Source: Polyangiaceae bacterium
GTDB lineage: Bacteria; Myxococcota_A; Polyangia; Polyangiales; Polyangiaceae
Direction of reading: 5' to 3'
Length of the DNA stretch: 51,067 nt
Assembly: GCA_016933275.1 (NCBI GenBank)
Contig: JAFGBI010000050.1
Span: 1 to 51,067 of the forward strand
The notes under the pieces were generated by a model. It made no database searches. It was given only the letters and a program-made list of their open reading frames with translations, and was not told where the DNA came from. Within the stretch, counting starts at the first letter, position 1; each line of letters begins with the position of its first letter. A program made the position numbers and the translations under genes. Positions 1 through 8,433 of this stretch are shown piece after piece.

Positions 1-578
1 CAGTCGATGTCCCCGTCACCGTCGTCGTCCACCCCGTTCTCGCAGTCCTCCCTCGGGAACGGGATGCCATACGCCGGAGCGAGCAGGCACGGTGCGGCGT
101 CCGCGCAATCGTCGTCAGCGCAGTCGACGTCTCCGTCGAGGTCATCATCCACGTCGTTGCCGCAGTCCTCCGCGAGGGGCATGGCGTAGCGCATACCCAC
201 ACAGACCGTGGCGCTCGCACAATCGTCGTCGGCGCAGTCGATGTCGCCATCGCCATCGTCGTCTGCGCGGTTCGCGCAGTCCTCCGGCTGGGGAACGCCA
301 TAGACGGGGGTTGCCTGGCAAGCCGACTCTGCCGCACAGTCGTCATCAGCGCAGTCGACGTCGCCGTCTCCATCATCGTCGACGTCGTTGGTGCAGTCCT
401 CCGCGAGAGGGACGCCGTAGAGGGCCCCACAGCCCTCGGGGCATTCGTCGGAGCACTCGCCGGGGCTACACTCCTCCTCGGCGTCGCCGTCGCCGCGATC
501 GCCGATGGGGAACTCATCACCACAGGCCACCACCGTGGAAACTCCAATCAGAAGGAACAGGGGACTCGTTCGGGCCAT
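1..578 (-). CDS. Cys/Asp-rich calcium-loop repeat lipoprotein (cassette A), C-terminus off window
   Basis: Reading leftward from an ATG at 578, preceded by a GGAGG about 9 nt upstream, the frame stays open to the window edge (192 codons seen). The N-terminus is a lipoprotein signal ending VVAC, with the lipidated Cys at residue 19. After a short acidic Cys-rich stretch come tandem units of about 39 residues, three complete and a fourth cut by the edge. Each has EDC, then DDDGDGDxDCADDDC, then a YGVP/YGIP-type spacer. Alternating Asp/Gly loops of this kind bind Ca2+ in thrombospondin type-3 and dockerin-like repeats; calcium binding here is inferred. The gene lies 60 nt after the anti-sigma-like gene and is the surface-lipoprotein member of cassette A. 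The true length and any C-terminal sorting signal are unknown. Confidence 0.85.
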   Translation of the reverse strand, partial: MARTSPLFLLIGVSTVVACGDEFPIGDRGDGDAEEECSPGECSDECPEGCGALYGVPLAEDCTNDVDDDGDGDVDCADDDCAAESACQATPVYGVPQPEDCANRADDDGDGDIDCADDDCASATVCVGMRYAMPLAEDCGNDVDDDLDGDVDCADDDCADAAPCLLAPAYGIPFPREDCENGVDDDGDGDID

Positions 579-638
579 CGCTCAACGCCTCCGTGGGGTA
601 TGTGCAGGTGGATGGGGGGATTGATCACGAAAAATGAT

Positions 639-1460
639 TCACTGGCTGGTGAGCCGCCGGACCCGCTCCGCGAGCGGGCTGGAGGGGTTCTGGGAGAGGA
701 AAGCCTGGGCCAGCGTGTGCGCGGCCGCCCGATTGCCGTCGAGGAGGTGGGCTTCCACTTCGAGCGCAACCGTCTCGGGCACGAACCGGCCCCGCGGGAA
801 GCGCTCACGGTACTGCCGCAACGTCGCCTGGGCGTTGCCGCCGTCCCGCCGGGCCAACGCCGCTCGAGCCACATCGATGAGCCGGATCTCCTCCGCGATC
901 GTCGCTTCGCGTGCCGACACCTCTGCCGCAGAGTCTGTAGGCTCCCGCGCCACCTCTTCCAACAGTGGGAAGCTCCCCGATGCGGGCTGGTCGCGCCCGA
1001 AGGCTGGTTCGGGCAGAAGCCCGGCACCCTCCGCACCCGCTCCCTCGCGAACGGCCTCGGGACTGATGGCCGTTGGCTCGGTGACCCCTGGCTCGGGTTC
1101 CTCGACAAAAACCGGTGCCGAGACGGGTTGCTGCCCCACGGCCGGCAGCGGGTTTCCTCGTATCCATGCCACGGCCGTGGCTGATGTGGTCGGGCTCGGA
1201 CCGTGGGGACCTTTGACCACCTGGACGCCGCCCGCAACCACCAGACCGGTCACCGCGCCCATCCCCAGCCATTTCACCATCAACAACCCACTGCTCGAGG
1301 CCGCAGCGGTGCCAGCCGTCATGGCGGGAGCCAAGCTCGCCGCCAGCCCCAGCACCCGGCGGGTCAGGGATCTGGTCGGGTGTTCAGCGCGTCCTGCCTC
1401 GAGGAGCTGGCGAGCCAGAGTCCTGGTTCCGCCATCGATGAGTCTCCGTGGTTCGTTCAT
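639..1460 (-). CDS. Putative atypical anti-sigma membrane protein with TPR-like tail (cassette A)
   Basis: 273 aa. A short basic N-terminus (about 35 residues, with LARQLLEAGR) is followed by one or two Ala/Gly-rich hydrophobic segments (about residues 38-85), a long Pro/Glu-rich linker, and a helical C-terminus of about 80 residues. The tail includes ALARRDGGNAQATLRQYRER and ends LAERVRRLTSQ, and looks like one or two TPR-type hairpins. The start ATG overlaps the sigma-factor stop (ATGA), implying translational coupling. That placement and the topology suggest it holds the sigma factor at the inner membrane. It has no HxxxCxxC zinc anti-sigma motif, so the role is inferred from context. Counterparts with the same layout are at 6440-7159 and 11908-12786. 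Confidence 0.75.
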   Translation of the reverse strand: MNEPRRLIDGGTRTLARQLLEAGRAEHPTRSLTRRVLGLAASLAPAMTAGTAAASSSGLLMVKWLGMGAVTGLVVAGGVQVVKGPHGPSPTTSATAVAWIRGNPLPAVGQQPVSAPVFVEEPEPGVTEPTAISPEAVREGAGAEGAGLLPEPAFGRDQPASGSFPLLEEVAREPTDSAAEVSAREATIAEEIRLIDVARAALARRDGGNAQATLRQYRERFPRGRFVPETVALEVEAHLLDGNRAAAHTLAQAFLSQNPSSPLAERVRRLTSQ

Positions 1461-2077
1461 TGCCGACCGCCTGTCTGTCGCCCTCGGGCCTCGATCCGCG
1501 CCACTCGCTGCTCGAAATCCGTGCGCCCCCTCCTCAACCTGGATGCCACCGTACCTGAGGGGATGTTGAGAACCTCAGCGATCTCGGCCATCGTGAACCC
1601 CTCGATCTCGTAGAGCACGAATACCGTGCGGAGGTCCTCGGGCATCGACGCGAGGATTCGGTCGAGCAGCGCCCGGCGTTGCCGCTGCTCCACCAAGACA
1701 TCCACCCCTGGCTCGTCGTTCTCGACCTCGGCCAAGTCCACCTCGGCTCGACGAGATCGCCGACGCAAGGCGCGGCGGGCGACGCGCAAGGCCGTTCCAA
1801 AGAGGAACGAGGCCTCGTTCCCGCGGCGGACCCCAGCGAGCTTGCGGGCGGTGATGAGGATGACCTCCTGAAGGGCGTCATCGGCGTCCTCGGGTGCCAG
1901 GCCGAGCCGGCGCAAAAATCGCCAGGTACCTGCATGGTGATCGGTGACGAGCTTGAGCAGCCGGGAGTCCTCGGCAGGCGTCCCAGTCTGGGGGGCCTCG
2001 ATGGAAACCTGGGGCACTTCCCGGCCGGGGACGGCAACCACTTCGGTGAGGTGCCGCGGGGGGTCCGTTTTGATCAC
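1457..2077 (-). CDS. ECF-like RNA polymerase sigma factor (cassette A)
   Basis: 206 aa starting at a GTG that overlaps the previous gene's stop (GTGA). Region 2 is recognisable at about residues 45-85 (APEDADDALQEVILITARKL) and region 4 at about 140-195, with MPEDLRTVFVLYEIEGFTMA and a recognition helix PSGTVASRLRRGR. There are only two sigma domains, as in ECF factors. It has a non-conserved N-terminal extension of about 35 residues, as do the two paralogues in this window (5757-6443 and 11213-11911). It probably directs transcription of its own operon or related envelope genes; the target is not visible. A 4-nt overlap with the downstream membrane protein argues for a sigma/anti-sigma pair. 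Confidence 0.92.
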   Translation of the reverse strand: MIKTDPPRHLTEVVAVPGREVPQVSIEAPQTGTPAEDSRLLKLVTDHHAGTWRFLRRLGLAPEDADDALQEVILITARKLAGVRRGNEASFLFGTALRVARRALRRRSRRAEVDLAEVENDEPGVDVLVEQRQRRALLDRILASMPEDLRTVFVLYEIEGFTMAEIAEVLNIPSGTVASRLRRGRTDFEQRVARIEARGRQTGGRQ

Positions 2078-3078
2078 GGAAAGCGCATCCCGACCGTGAG
2101 CTCGACGCTGCTACCCACCGCTTCTGGCTCGTAAACCAGTTCGCGATCCGGCAGCATGACGAAGCGATCACGAACCATCGGGAACAGCGCGCCGCCGCTC
2201 AGCGAGACCATAGCAACGCGGGTGAAGGTGATTGCTCCTCCTGCCCCGAGGGCGAACCAGGGACGGGTCTCGTGGAGCTTCTGCGGGACGCCCTCGCCCT
2301 CCACGCGCAGCGCCCCCAGGTCGGAGAGCACACACGGCCCGAGTTCGAAGCCCTCCGCGAGCACGAATGCAGGACAGATCCCGAGCCTCAGCGCCTGCCA
2401 ACGGAAGGACGCTTCCTCGGCGGACGGGCCGAACGTGCCCGTTTCGGCGAAGACCGGCTGGAAGCGCAGACCGAGCCGCCATCCTGGCTCGGTGGACAAC
2501 CCAATCTCGGCCTGCGGGGCGACGGCGAGGAGCGGTTCGGATGCCGGCCCCCAGATCGACAGGAACGAAACCCCAGCCGCGGCCTTCATCGTCCATTGTC
2601 CGGGCGATCCTGGTTCCCGCGGGGTTGGAGGTGCCGGCGCAGGCGACTCGGCACGGCCGACCGGCTCCTGGCGGTCCTCGAGGACGGCGGTTGGATCGAT
2701 CGCCAGCACCGTGACCAGGGCGAGCGCCGAGACGAGCTCGGCGCAGGAGGACTCCTCGAAACGCCGCGACGACGGCTCGGTTCCCAAGGTCATCTCGAGC
2801 CGGCCAACGAATCCCCGCTCGCTCGCCTGGATGCTCACCGTCACCGTCTTCGCGACCATCCCCGGTGTGGTGACGAACCAAGCCCGCTCGGTTCGCGAAC
2901 GCACGGCGTCCATGAAGGCAACGGCGTCGGGGCAGAGGTTCGGGGCCTCGTAGACGAGGCGGTACGGCTCCGGCGCCGTGGCGCGCGCGGGGGCTGACCC
3001 TAGTCCCAGGGCGCACACCGCCGCGCCGAGAAAGCCACGGTGACCGAGCAACGGGGAAGACACGGCGAGCGAGAGCAC
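2074..3078 (-). CDS. Exported two-domain protein, N-terminal Cys-pair domain plus barrel-like C-terminus (cassette A)
   Basis: 334 aa if the GTG at 3078 is used, 1 nt after the fibro-slime stop; a second in-frame GTG at 3063 is possible. A signal peptide ends SAPARA. The domain after it (to about residue 130) has two spaced Cys (APNLC... and ESSCAELVSALALV) and closes with AIDP. A Pro-rich linker follows, then about 170 residues of alternating polar and hydrophobic strands ending VELTVGMRFP, consistent with an outer-membrane barrel. The same layout recurs at 4169-5194 and 9986-11137; the shared pattern is Y/F...C, a GRLEL-type strand, then SC followed by ALALV. I do not recognise a named family. 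It is the first of the four core cassette genes and overlaps the sigma gene by GTGA. Confidence 0.8.
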   Translation of the reverse strand: MLSLAVSSPLLGHRGFLGAAVCALGLGSAPARATAPEPYRLVYEAPNLCPDAVAFMDAVRSRTERAWFVTTPGMVAKTVTVSIQASERGFVGRLEMTLGTEPSSRRFEESSCAELVSALALVTVLAIDPTAVLEDRQEPVGRAESPAPAPPTPREPGSPGQWTMKAAAGVSFLSIWGPASEPLLAVAPQAEIGLSTEPGWRLGLRFQPVFAETGTFGPSAEEASFRWQALRLGICPAFVLAEGFELGPCVLSDLGALRVEGEGVPQKLHETRPWFALGAGGAITFTRVAMVSLSGGALFPMVRDRFVMLPDRELVYEPEAVGSSVELTVGMRFP

Positions 3079-3079
3079 G

Positions 3080-3955
3080 TTATCGTACGACGAGATCGAC
3101 GAAGCAGGAGATGTTGGTCTCGATGCGGAAGCTCGAGTCCGTCGTGTGCCGTTCGGCGTGGAAGATGTCCATCCGATATTCCACCCCCGGCACGATGCCA
3201 AGGTACTCGGCGTCGGCGTCGAAATCGATCGTCCCCGCAGCGGGGCGGTGGAGGCCCCCGAGATCGAGGGCAAGCGAGTCGTTGACGAAGATCCAGAGGT
3301 CGTCGTCGCCGGTGAAAGTGAACTCTTGCCCAGCCTCGTAGGTGAAGGCCAGGTGGACCTCGGTCGTGAAGAGGTAGTTCGCCCCGGCCTCGTTTCCGCT
3401 GGGGGTGATCCCCCATCCCTCGGTCGGCTCGAGCGGAAAGAACTCGGCTGATTCGAACACGAAGCTGCCCGAGCCAGGTTCCGTCTCGGTCAGCGGGAGC
3501 TCCCGCTGGAAGGTCTGGTTCACGTCCGGTACGTCACGGTACCACTGGTCGAACGAGCTCTGGTCCTCGATGACATCATCGTTCGGAACCCACTGGCCGC
3601 TGCAGCTGCGTGGGGTATCGCTGTCCCAGATGCACCCCCTGGGGTCGAGGTAGACCGGCTTGCGATCGTCGCCCAGCTCGGTAGCGACGAGGCCGCGCCG
3701 AACCTCGTCACCGGGATCGACGCGCTCGAAATCCGGGTGTGTTTCGCTGAAATCGCGGACAGCGATCGGGATCACTACGTCACACCGATGCGGGTCGGCA
3801 CCACCATCGGGATCAACGAAGGTCCCTCCACCCGTCGACCCGGGCCCCGCCCCGGTGTTGAAGCCAGGATCCACCGAATGGCCTTCGGGTACCGAGCACC
3901 CCCCCAGCACGAGCGCGAAACCCACTCCCATCGAAGACGCCGTCCACCAACGCAT
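3080..3955 (-). CDS. Fibro-slime domain lipoprotein
   Basis: 291 aa. The ATG at 3955 is chosen over one 45 nt upstream because GGAGG lies 6 nt before it and a short lipoprotein signal follows directly (MRWWTASSMGVG, lipobox LGGC). A Gly/Asp linker precedes the fibro-slime domain. Diagnostic stretches are FTFTGDDDLWIFVNDS, LDLGGLH and MDIFHAERHTTDSSF, near the C-terminus (about residues 205-285). The domain is known from Dictyostelium prespore proteins, bacterial cellulosome-associated proteins and many myxobacterial surface proteins, and is thought to bind glycans or matrix. The stop codon is 1 nt from the next gene's start, so it heads the cassette A operon. Cassettes B and C have no such gene. 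Confidence 0.9.
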   Translation of the reverse strand: MRWWTASSMGVGFALVLGGCSVPEGHSVDPGFNTGAGPGSTGGGTFVDPDGGADPHRCDVVIPIAVRDFSETHPDFERVDPGDEVRRGLVATELGDDRKPVYLDPRGCIWDSDTPRSCSGQWVPNDDVIEDQSSFDQWYRDVPDVNQTFQRELPLTETEPGSGSFVFESAEFFPLEPTEGWGITPSGNEAGANYLFTTEVHLAFTYEAGQEFTFTGDDDLWIFVNDSLALDLGGLHRPAAGTIDFDADAEYLGIVPGVEYRMDIFHAERHTTDSSFRIETNISCFVDLVVR

Positions 3956-4168
3956 CGGGTTCCTCCAACCAAGCCGAAGTGCGCTCCTTTTGGGTAGCAC
4001 GTTCCACCGCGGCGGGGCAGACGTGGGTTCACGAGCGGTGATTCCGGTCGCGGGGCGGTTCCCGTCGACGAACGCGCGGGGCCATGTAAGCTACTCATCC
4101 GTCACCGGTCCCAGCGCGTCATCGATGGGCTTCGAACCAGGGAGCTTGCGGCGTCTTTGTCACACGGC
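3956..4168. promoter_or_regulatory. Divergent promoter region between cassettes A and B
   Basis: 213 nt separate the leftward fibro-slime/cassette A operon from the rightward cassette B operon, so both promoters should lie here. I see no convincing housekeeping -35/-10 pair in either direction. An ECF-type -35 candidate (GGAACC on the minus strand near 4055-4060) has no matching -10 at usual spacing. The call rests on gene orientation only. Confidence 0.4.
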
Positions 4169-5194
4169 ATGGTTCGCCTCGGGGTCGTCACCGTGGGGCT
4201 CGGGATCGCGAGCTCGAGCCTCGGCCAAGGTACGCTACGCTTCGAGCTCGCCGATGAGTGCCGGTCCGAGGAGCTCTTCTGGCGCCAGCTCGCGGCGCGA
4301 CTGGACCAGGGGGAGCCTCAAGTGCGGCTCGGTGAGGGTGCCGTGCGCGTGTTCCGCGACGGCACGACATTCGTCGGACGCCTCGAGCTCTCGGGAGCAC
4401 CCACGCGCGAGGTTCGCGGTGAGACCTGCGATGAGGTCATGGTTGCCCTCGCGCTCGTCGCGGCATGGCGGCTGCGACAATCCGAGGCGCCGGCTCGGTT
4501 GCTCGAGCCCCCATCCGATCCCCTGGCGCCCGTGCCCGAACCTCCCGCGCAGCCTCGCCCCCCCCCAGCGGACCCAACGACGACGCCGCGGCCTCCGCCC
4601 GTTCTCGAGCCAGCGCTCCCGCCCACTGGCCAGACCCGCCACCCTCGGTCCGCCCGCGTGAGCACATGGCGCGCCCACGACCGCTGGGTGGTGGGCTTGG
4701 GCGCGTTCGCGGTGTCCGGAGCCTCGCCAACCGTCCTCGGGGGACCCATCGCGTCGCTGGAGCGGGTTCGAGGCGGGCGCATCCCCTGGAGCCTGGTCGG
4801 CACCGCCGAATTCGGGGCGAGCCCTCGCTACGAGCGAGGGCCTGGCATCTCCCGATTCCGCTTCTGGGTTGGGAAAGCCGCCGCCTGTATCGAGGCGGGG
4901 ACCCTCGAGCCCTTCTCCCTGTGGCCGTGCTTCGAGCTCTCCGGTGGCGCGACCGAGGCCATTGGCGACGAGCTCGACCAGAACCGAAGGGTGCTGCAGG
5001 GCTGGCTCGCAGGTGGTCCGCTGCTGCGAGCCAGGCTGCTCCTGGGACAGCGCTTCGGCCTCGATGTGGCCGGCGGTGCGGCGCTCACCGCCCTTTGGCA
5101 CGAGACCTGGTTCGAGAACCCCGACTACCGCGTTCACCGCACGGATCCCGGGAGCCTCTCGACCGAGGTCCGGGTGACCTACCGGCTCCCCTGA
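4169..5194 (+). CDS. Exported two-domain protein (cassette B), paralogue of 2074-3078
   Basis: 341 aa from ATG 4169; a TTG at 4157 in the same frame is an alternative. The signal peptide ends about SSSLGQG. The first domain has FELADEC, TFVGRLELSG and ETCDEVMVALALV, matching the Cys-pair pattern of its paralogues. A Pro/Arg-rich linker (about residues 110-165) follows, then a strand-rich C-terminus ending EVRVTYRLP that could form an outer-membrane barrel. The substrate or signal is unknown. Unlike copies A and C, it is separated from its sigma gene by 562 nt of repeat-bearing sequence, so B may have a second promoter. Confidence 0.78.
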   Translation: MVRLGVVTVGLGIASSSLGQGTLRFELADECRSEELFWRQLAARLDQGEPQVRLGEGAVRVFRDGTTFVGRLELSGAPTREVRGETCDEVMVALALVAAWRLRQSEAPARLLEPPSDPLAPVPEPPAQPRPPPADPTTTPRPPPVLEPALPPTGQTRHPRSARVSTWRAHDRWVVGLGAFAVSGASPTVLGGPIASLERVRGGRIPWSLVGTAEFGASPRYERGPGISRFRFWVGKAAACIEAGTLEPFSLWPCFELSGGATEAIGDELDQNRRVLQGWLAGGPLLRARLLLGQRFGLDVAGGAALTALWHETWFENPDYRVHRTDPGSLSTEVRVTYRLP

Positions 5195-5260
5195 CTCTCT
5201 CCTTCCAGGAACCGGCGCGCAGGGCGCCGCAGTAGCCAGGGGTTCTGGGCGAAGGCCGCG

Positions 5261-5307
5261 CGATCCCGCCACGGGATCGGGCAGGATCGCGGGATCGCGG
5301 GATCGCG
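5261..5307 (+). repeat. Hairpin plus tandem GGGATCGC octamers
   Basis: CGATCCCG and CGGGATCG (5261-5279) form an 8-bp stem with a 3-nt loop. It is followed by three tandem copies of an octamer close to GGGATCGC (5283-5307). It lies 66 nt after the cassette B barrel gene and could act as a weak factor-independent terminator, although no T-tract follows. Confidence 0.5.
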
Positions 5308-5385
5308 TTCGGGGGATCAGCGTCACCAATACCGGCCATGATAGGTTTGGAGTCGGTCCGTTCGAATGAGCCACCCGTTCGGCCT

Positions 5386-5699
5386 AGAGCACCGATCACG
5401 TTGCCGACAGCAACGGCAGCTGGAAACGCGTCTACGCGAGGCGAGGACGAGTCTCCAGCGCTGCCTCTGGAGCAATCTGCTCCCGGTTCAGTGCTTCGGT
5501 CCCTTGGCGGTGCGATCTTGACCGGATCTGGCAGAAGATTCTTCAATGTTCTCGTGGCCATCAGCAATCAGGCGTCAACGATCCGGGTCTCCACGTTCTA
5601 CCTGACCGCTGACCGCCGATGACCTGGCCTGTTTGGTTCCGGCTCCGCCGGCTCAGGTTCTTGATTTGAGGTAGCAATCAGCCTGATTGCTGCTCTAGG
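5386..5699 (-). repeat. Palindromic intergenic repeat, copy R1 (interrupted)
   Basis: Reverse-orientation relative of the element at 24059-24216. The body (5386-5497) begins AGAGCACCGATCA and carries imperfect versions of the internal inverted repeat (GGCAGCTGGAAACGCGT and CCAGCGCTGCC). About 155 nt of unrelated sequence follows. The 44-bp arm, inverted here at about 5653-5699, then reads CCTAGAGCAGCAATCAGG on the minus strand and contains the perfect palindrome AGCAATCAGGCTGATTGCT. No ORF with coding character lies inside. Confidence 0.75.
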
Positions 5700-5756
5700 T
5701 CTCCCACCCACCGGGCGATCCACGCCCAACCCCACGCCGCAAGGAGCTCTCGGCCT

Positions 5757-6443
5757 TTGCTCCCCTTCCTGCAACCGAGCAAGCGTAGCGAGCCCTTCGT
5801 TGGCTCCGATCTGCCCGACCAGGGTTCGCCTCCTTCACCAGAACTCACCGTCGTTCCGCGGAATTGGGGGGGGCTTGCCTCGACCGAACCGAAGCCACCG
5901 GGTAACGGCCCGGCTCGCTCCGCCGCCGAGCGCCGCCTGCGCCAGACCCTCGAAACCTGTCACGACTTCTCCTGGCGAACGATGCAGCGCATGGGACTAT
6001 CGCCAGCGGACGCCGAGGACGCGGTTCAGCGGGTCTTCATCATCGTCGCGCGCAAGCTCGACGGCATCGAGGCCGGCCGCGAGGCTTCATTCGTTTTCGC
6101 CACGTCGCTGCGCGTCGCCTCGGAGACCCGGCGCACCCTGCGACGTCGCTACGAGGACCTGCCCGGGGAGCTCAACGAGGTCGCCTGTGCCCACCCGAGC
6201 CCCGAGGCCAACGCCCATCGGCGTGGGCTCCTCGGCCTGCTCGGCGTCGTCTTGGACCGGCTCCCCAACGAGCAACGCGAGGTCTTCATCCTGCATGAGC
6301 TGGAGCAGTGTACCCAGGCGGAGATCGCCGAGCTGCTCGCCGTCCCCGCGGGCACGGTGGCCTCACGGCTGCGCCGCGCGCGCCGCGCGTTCGAGAAGCA
6401 GGTCGCCCGGCTCCCCCGGTCGCTGCGAGAGGAGGCAAGGTGA
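5757..6443 (+). CDS. ECF-like RNA polymerase sigma factor (cassette B)
   Basis: 228 aa from a TTG start with AAGGAG 10 nt upstream; no ATG lies early in the frame. A variable N-terminal extension of about 60 residues precedes region 2 (SPADAEDAVQRVFIIVARKL, about residues 82-101) and region 4 (LPNEQREVFILHELEQC, then AEIAELLAVPAGTVASRLRR, about 168-210). It is closely similar to the cassette A sigma (shared xEDAxQxVxIxxARKL and GTVASRLRR). The next gene overlaps by 4 nt (GTGA). The target promoters cannot be read from the sequence. Confidence 0.92.
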   Translation: MLPFLQPSKRSEPFVGSDLPDQGSPPSPELTVVPRNWGGLASTEPKPPGNGPARSAAERRLRQTLETCHDFSWRTMQRMGLSPADAEDAVQRVFIIVARKLDGIEAGREASFVFATSLRVASETRRTLRRRYEDLPGELNEVACAHPSPEANAHRRGLLGLLGVVLDRLPNEQREVFILHELEQCTQAEIAELLAVPAGTVASRLRRARRAFEKQVARLPRSLREEAR

Positions 6444-7159
6444 CCCGTATCAAGCCATCACCCCTGGCGAGCGCCCTCGTGGACGCGGGGCGCCACCTGC
6501 CCGCACCCAGCCGAGCCGCATATGAACGCACCCGTACGAGCGCCCTCCTCGCGCTCGGGGCGGCCACCGTCGCAACCGCCGGGACCTCGGCGGTCAGCGC
6601 CGCTGCCAGCGCGACCGCACCCCCGCTGGGGCAGGCTGGGGCGAGCAGCATCGCCGCGGGGGCCGGAGCCGCGACGACGTTGGCGAAGGGCGCCTTGCCC
6701 GTTGCACCACTGGCGATCGTCAAGTTGCTCGGCGCCGGCGCGGTGGTGGGAACGCTCACCGTGGGGGCCGTCGAGGTCGGGCGCCATTGGCTCGAGCCAG
6801 GACCCGTCCTTCCCGAGACCCAACGACTCGGTCCCGCGACCTCCGCGAGAAGGATGCCACCGGTGCCGGTCGGCCGTGCCATGCCAGCCATACCCGCCCC
6901 CGCCCCGGAGGTCTTGCCAACGGCGGTTCCGCGAGACCCGGCGCCACCGCCGACCCGACAGCTGATGCTCGCGGCCGAAATCGAGTCCCTCGATTCGGCG
7001 CGGGCAGCCTTCGGGCGGGGAGAGCGCGAAGTCGCTCGTCGCCGGCTCGCGGAGTATCGCGCACGCTTTCCGAACGGACAGCTGATGCCCGAGGCCGCGT
7101 TGCTCACGCAGGCGCTCAGTGGGGATCAACGCGAGACGGAGCGGCCATCTCCAGAATGA
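6440..7159 (+). CDS. Putative atypical anti-sigma membrane protein (cassette B)
   Basis: 239 aa from a GTG overlapping the sigma stop, with GGAGG just upstream. A short N-terminus (ALVDAGRHLPAPSR) is followed by Ala/Gly/Thr-rich hydrophobic segments (about residues 35-115, probably two membrane passes). A Pro-rich linker leads to a C-terminal helical hairpin with LDSARAAFGRGEREVARRRL and YRARFPNGQL, recalling the RYRERFPRGRF stretch of the cassette A protein. No zinc-binding anti-sigma motif is present. Position and topology suggest sigma-factor control; the tail probably sits in the periplasm and may sense the partner proteins. Confidence 0.75.
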   Translation: MTRIKPSPLASALVDAGRHLPAPSRAAYERTRTSALLALGAATVATAGTSAVSAAASATAPPLGQAGASSIAAGAGAATTLAKGALPVAPLAIVKLLGAGAVVGTLTVGAVEVGRHWLEPGPVLPETQRLGPATSARRMPPVPVGRAMPAIPAPAPEVLPTAVPRDPAPPPTRQLMLAAEIESLDSARAAFGRGEREVARRRLAEYRARFPNGQLMPEAALLTQALSGDQRETERPSPE

Positions 7160-7188
7160 CACCCACTTCGATCGAGAAGGGACCTCCG

Positions 7189-8418
7189 ATGCGCACAAGC
7201 CTCATCACACTCACGCTCCTGCTCGTTCCGCTCACCCTCACGGCGACGGGTTGCGAGTACAACGAAACCATCGGCTCCGGCCTCGACGGCGAAGGGGGCG
7301 CGCCCGGTTGCACCACCGACTGCGGTGGCAAACCCGGAACGGGCGGCAGCGACCCCGGAACGGGCGGCGCGGCGGGAGCAGCTCCCCATACGTTCTGCGG
7401 CGATGGAGTGGTCCAGCCCGAGCGCGGAGAGGACTGCGACTTCGGCGACGCCAACGGCAGCGACTACGAGGGCTGTACTGACCGCTGCCAGCTCGGCCCC
7501 CGCTGCGGGGACGGCGTCATCCAGTCCGGGTACGAGCGGTGTGACGACGGGAACACCAAGGCCGGAGACGGGTGCTCCCCCACCTGCGGTGACGAGGGAG
7601 ACTGCGGTGACGCGATCGTCCAGGAGGGCGAGGAGTGTGACGACGGCGTCAACGAGACCGAATACGGCGCCTTCGGCTGCGGTCCGAATTGCAGGATTCC
7701 GGGCTATTGCGGCGATGCGCTCGTCCAGGAGGGCGAGGAGTGTGACGATGGGGAGAACGGCGGCGAAGGCGGCTGCGGTCCCGGTTGCCTCCTCGACTCG
7801 TTCTGCGGCGACGGCGACGCTCAGGGATGGGAGGAGTGCGACGAAGGACCGAACAACCGGGACGGCGTCTATGGCGCCTGCACCCTCGCTTGCGCCCTCG
7901 GGCCGCGCTGTGGGGACGGCGTCCTACAGGAGGAAGCCGGTGAGGAGTGCGACGACGGCAACAACGATGACCTCGACGGCTGTAGCTCCGTCTGCCTGAT
8001 CGAAGGCGTGTGTGGCAACGGCCTACGCGAGGGAAGCGAAGCGTGCGACAACGGCAGCGACAACGGTCAGATCGAATACGGCGGCTGCACCGTGGAGTGC
8101 GCGCTGACCCCGCGCTGCGGGGACGGCAACCTGGACGAGGTATTCGGGGAGCAGTGCGACGATGGGAATCGTACCGCCGGCGACGGCTGCTCGATCGTCT
8201 GCACTCTCGAAACCGCCTGCGGCGACGGCGTCGTGCAGACCGATTTGGGCGAGGACTGCGACGACGGCGAGAACGACGGCGGCTACGGCGAGTGCGACGA
8301 GGGTTGTGTCTTGGGCCCGCATTGCGGCGACGGCATCCTCGATCCGGAATACGAGGCGTGTGACGACGGCGGCCTCGAACCGCGCGATGGCTGCAGCCCA
8401 GAATGCCTCCTTCAGTGA
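7189..8418 (+). CDS. DUF4215-type Cys-rich repeat lipoprotein (cassette B)
   Basis: 409 aa from ATG 7189 (AAGGGA upstream). The signal ends TATGC (Cys 22), followed by a Gly-rich linker. The rest is ten Myxococcus-type Cys-rich repeats with the pattern CGDGxxQxxxGEECDDGN, then xxxDGCSxxC, matching DUF4215/TIGR02232. These repeats occur in myxobacterial surface proteins; their ligand is unknown, and the Asp/Glu-rich loops could bind metal. It lies 29 nt after the anti-sigma-like gene and ends cassette B. Confidence 0.92.
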   Translation: MRTSLITLTLLLVPLTLTATGCEYNETIGSGLDGEGGAPGCTTDCGGKPGTGGSDPGTGGAAGAAPHTFCGDGVVQPERGEDCDFGDANGSDYEGCTDRCQLGPRCGDGVIQSGYERCDDGNTKAGDGCSPTCGDEGDCGDAIVQEGEECDDGVNETEYGAFGCGPNCRIPGYCGDALVQEGEECDDGENGGEGGCGPGCLLDSFCGDGDAQGWEECDEGPNNRDGVYGACTLACALGPRCGDGVLQEEAGEECDDGNNDDLDGCSSVCLIEGVCGNGLREGSEACDNGSDNGQIEYGGCTVECALTPRCGDGNLDEVFGEQCDDGNRTAGDGCSIVCTLETACGDGVVQTDLGEDCDDGENDGGYGECDEGCVLGPHCGDGILDPEYEACDDGGLEPRDGCSPECLLQ

Positions 8419-8433
8419 GGCTCGACGAACTGG

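Noticed and set aside
4020..4110. ECF-type promoter for cassette A
   Set aside because: A GGAACC on the minus strand is present, but the nearest CGTG-like -10 is about 23 nt away, outside usual spacing.
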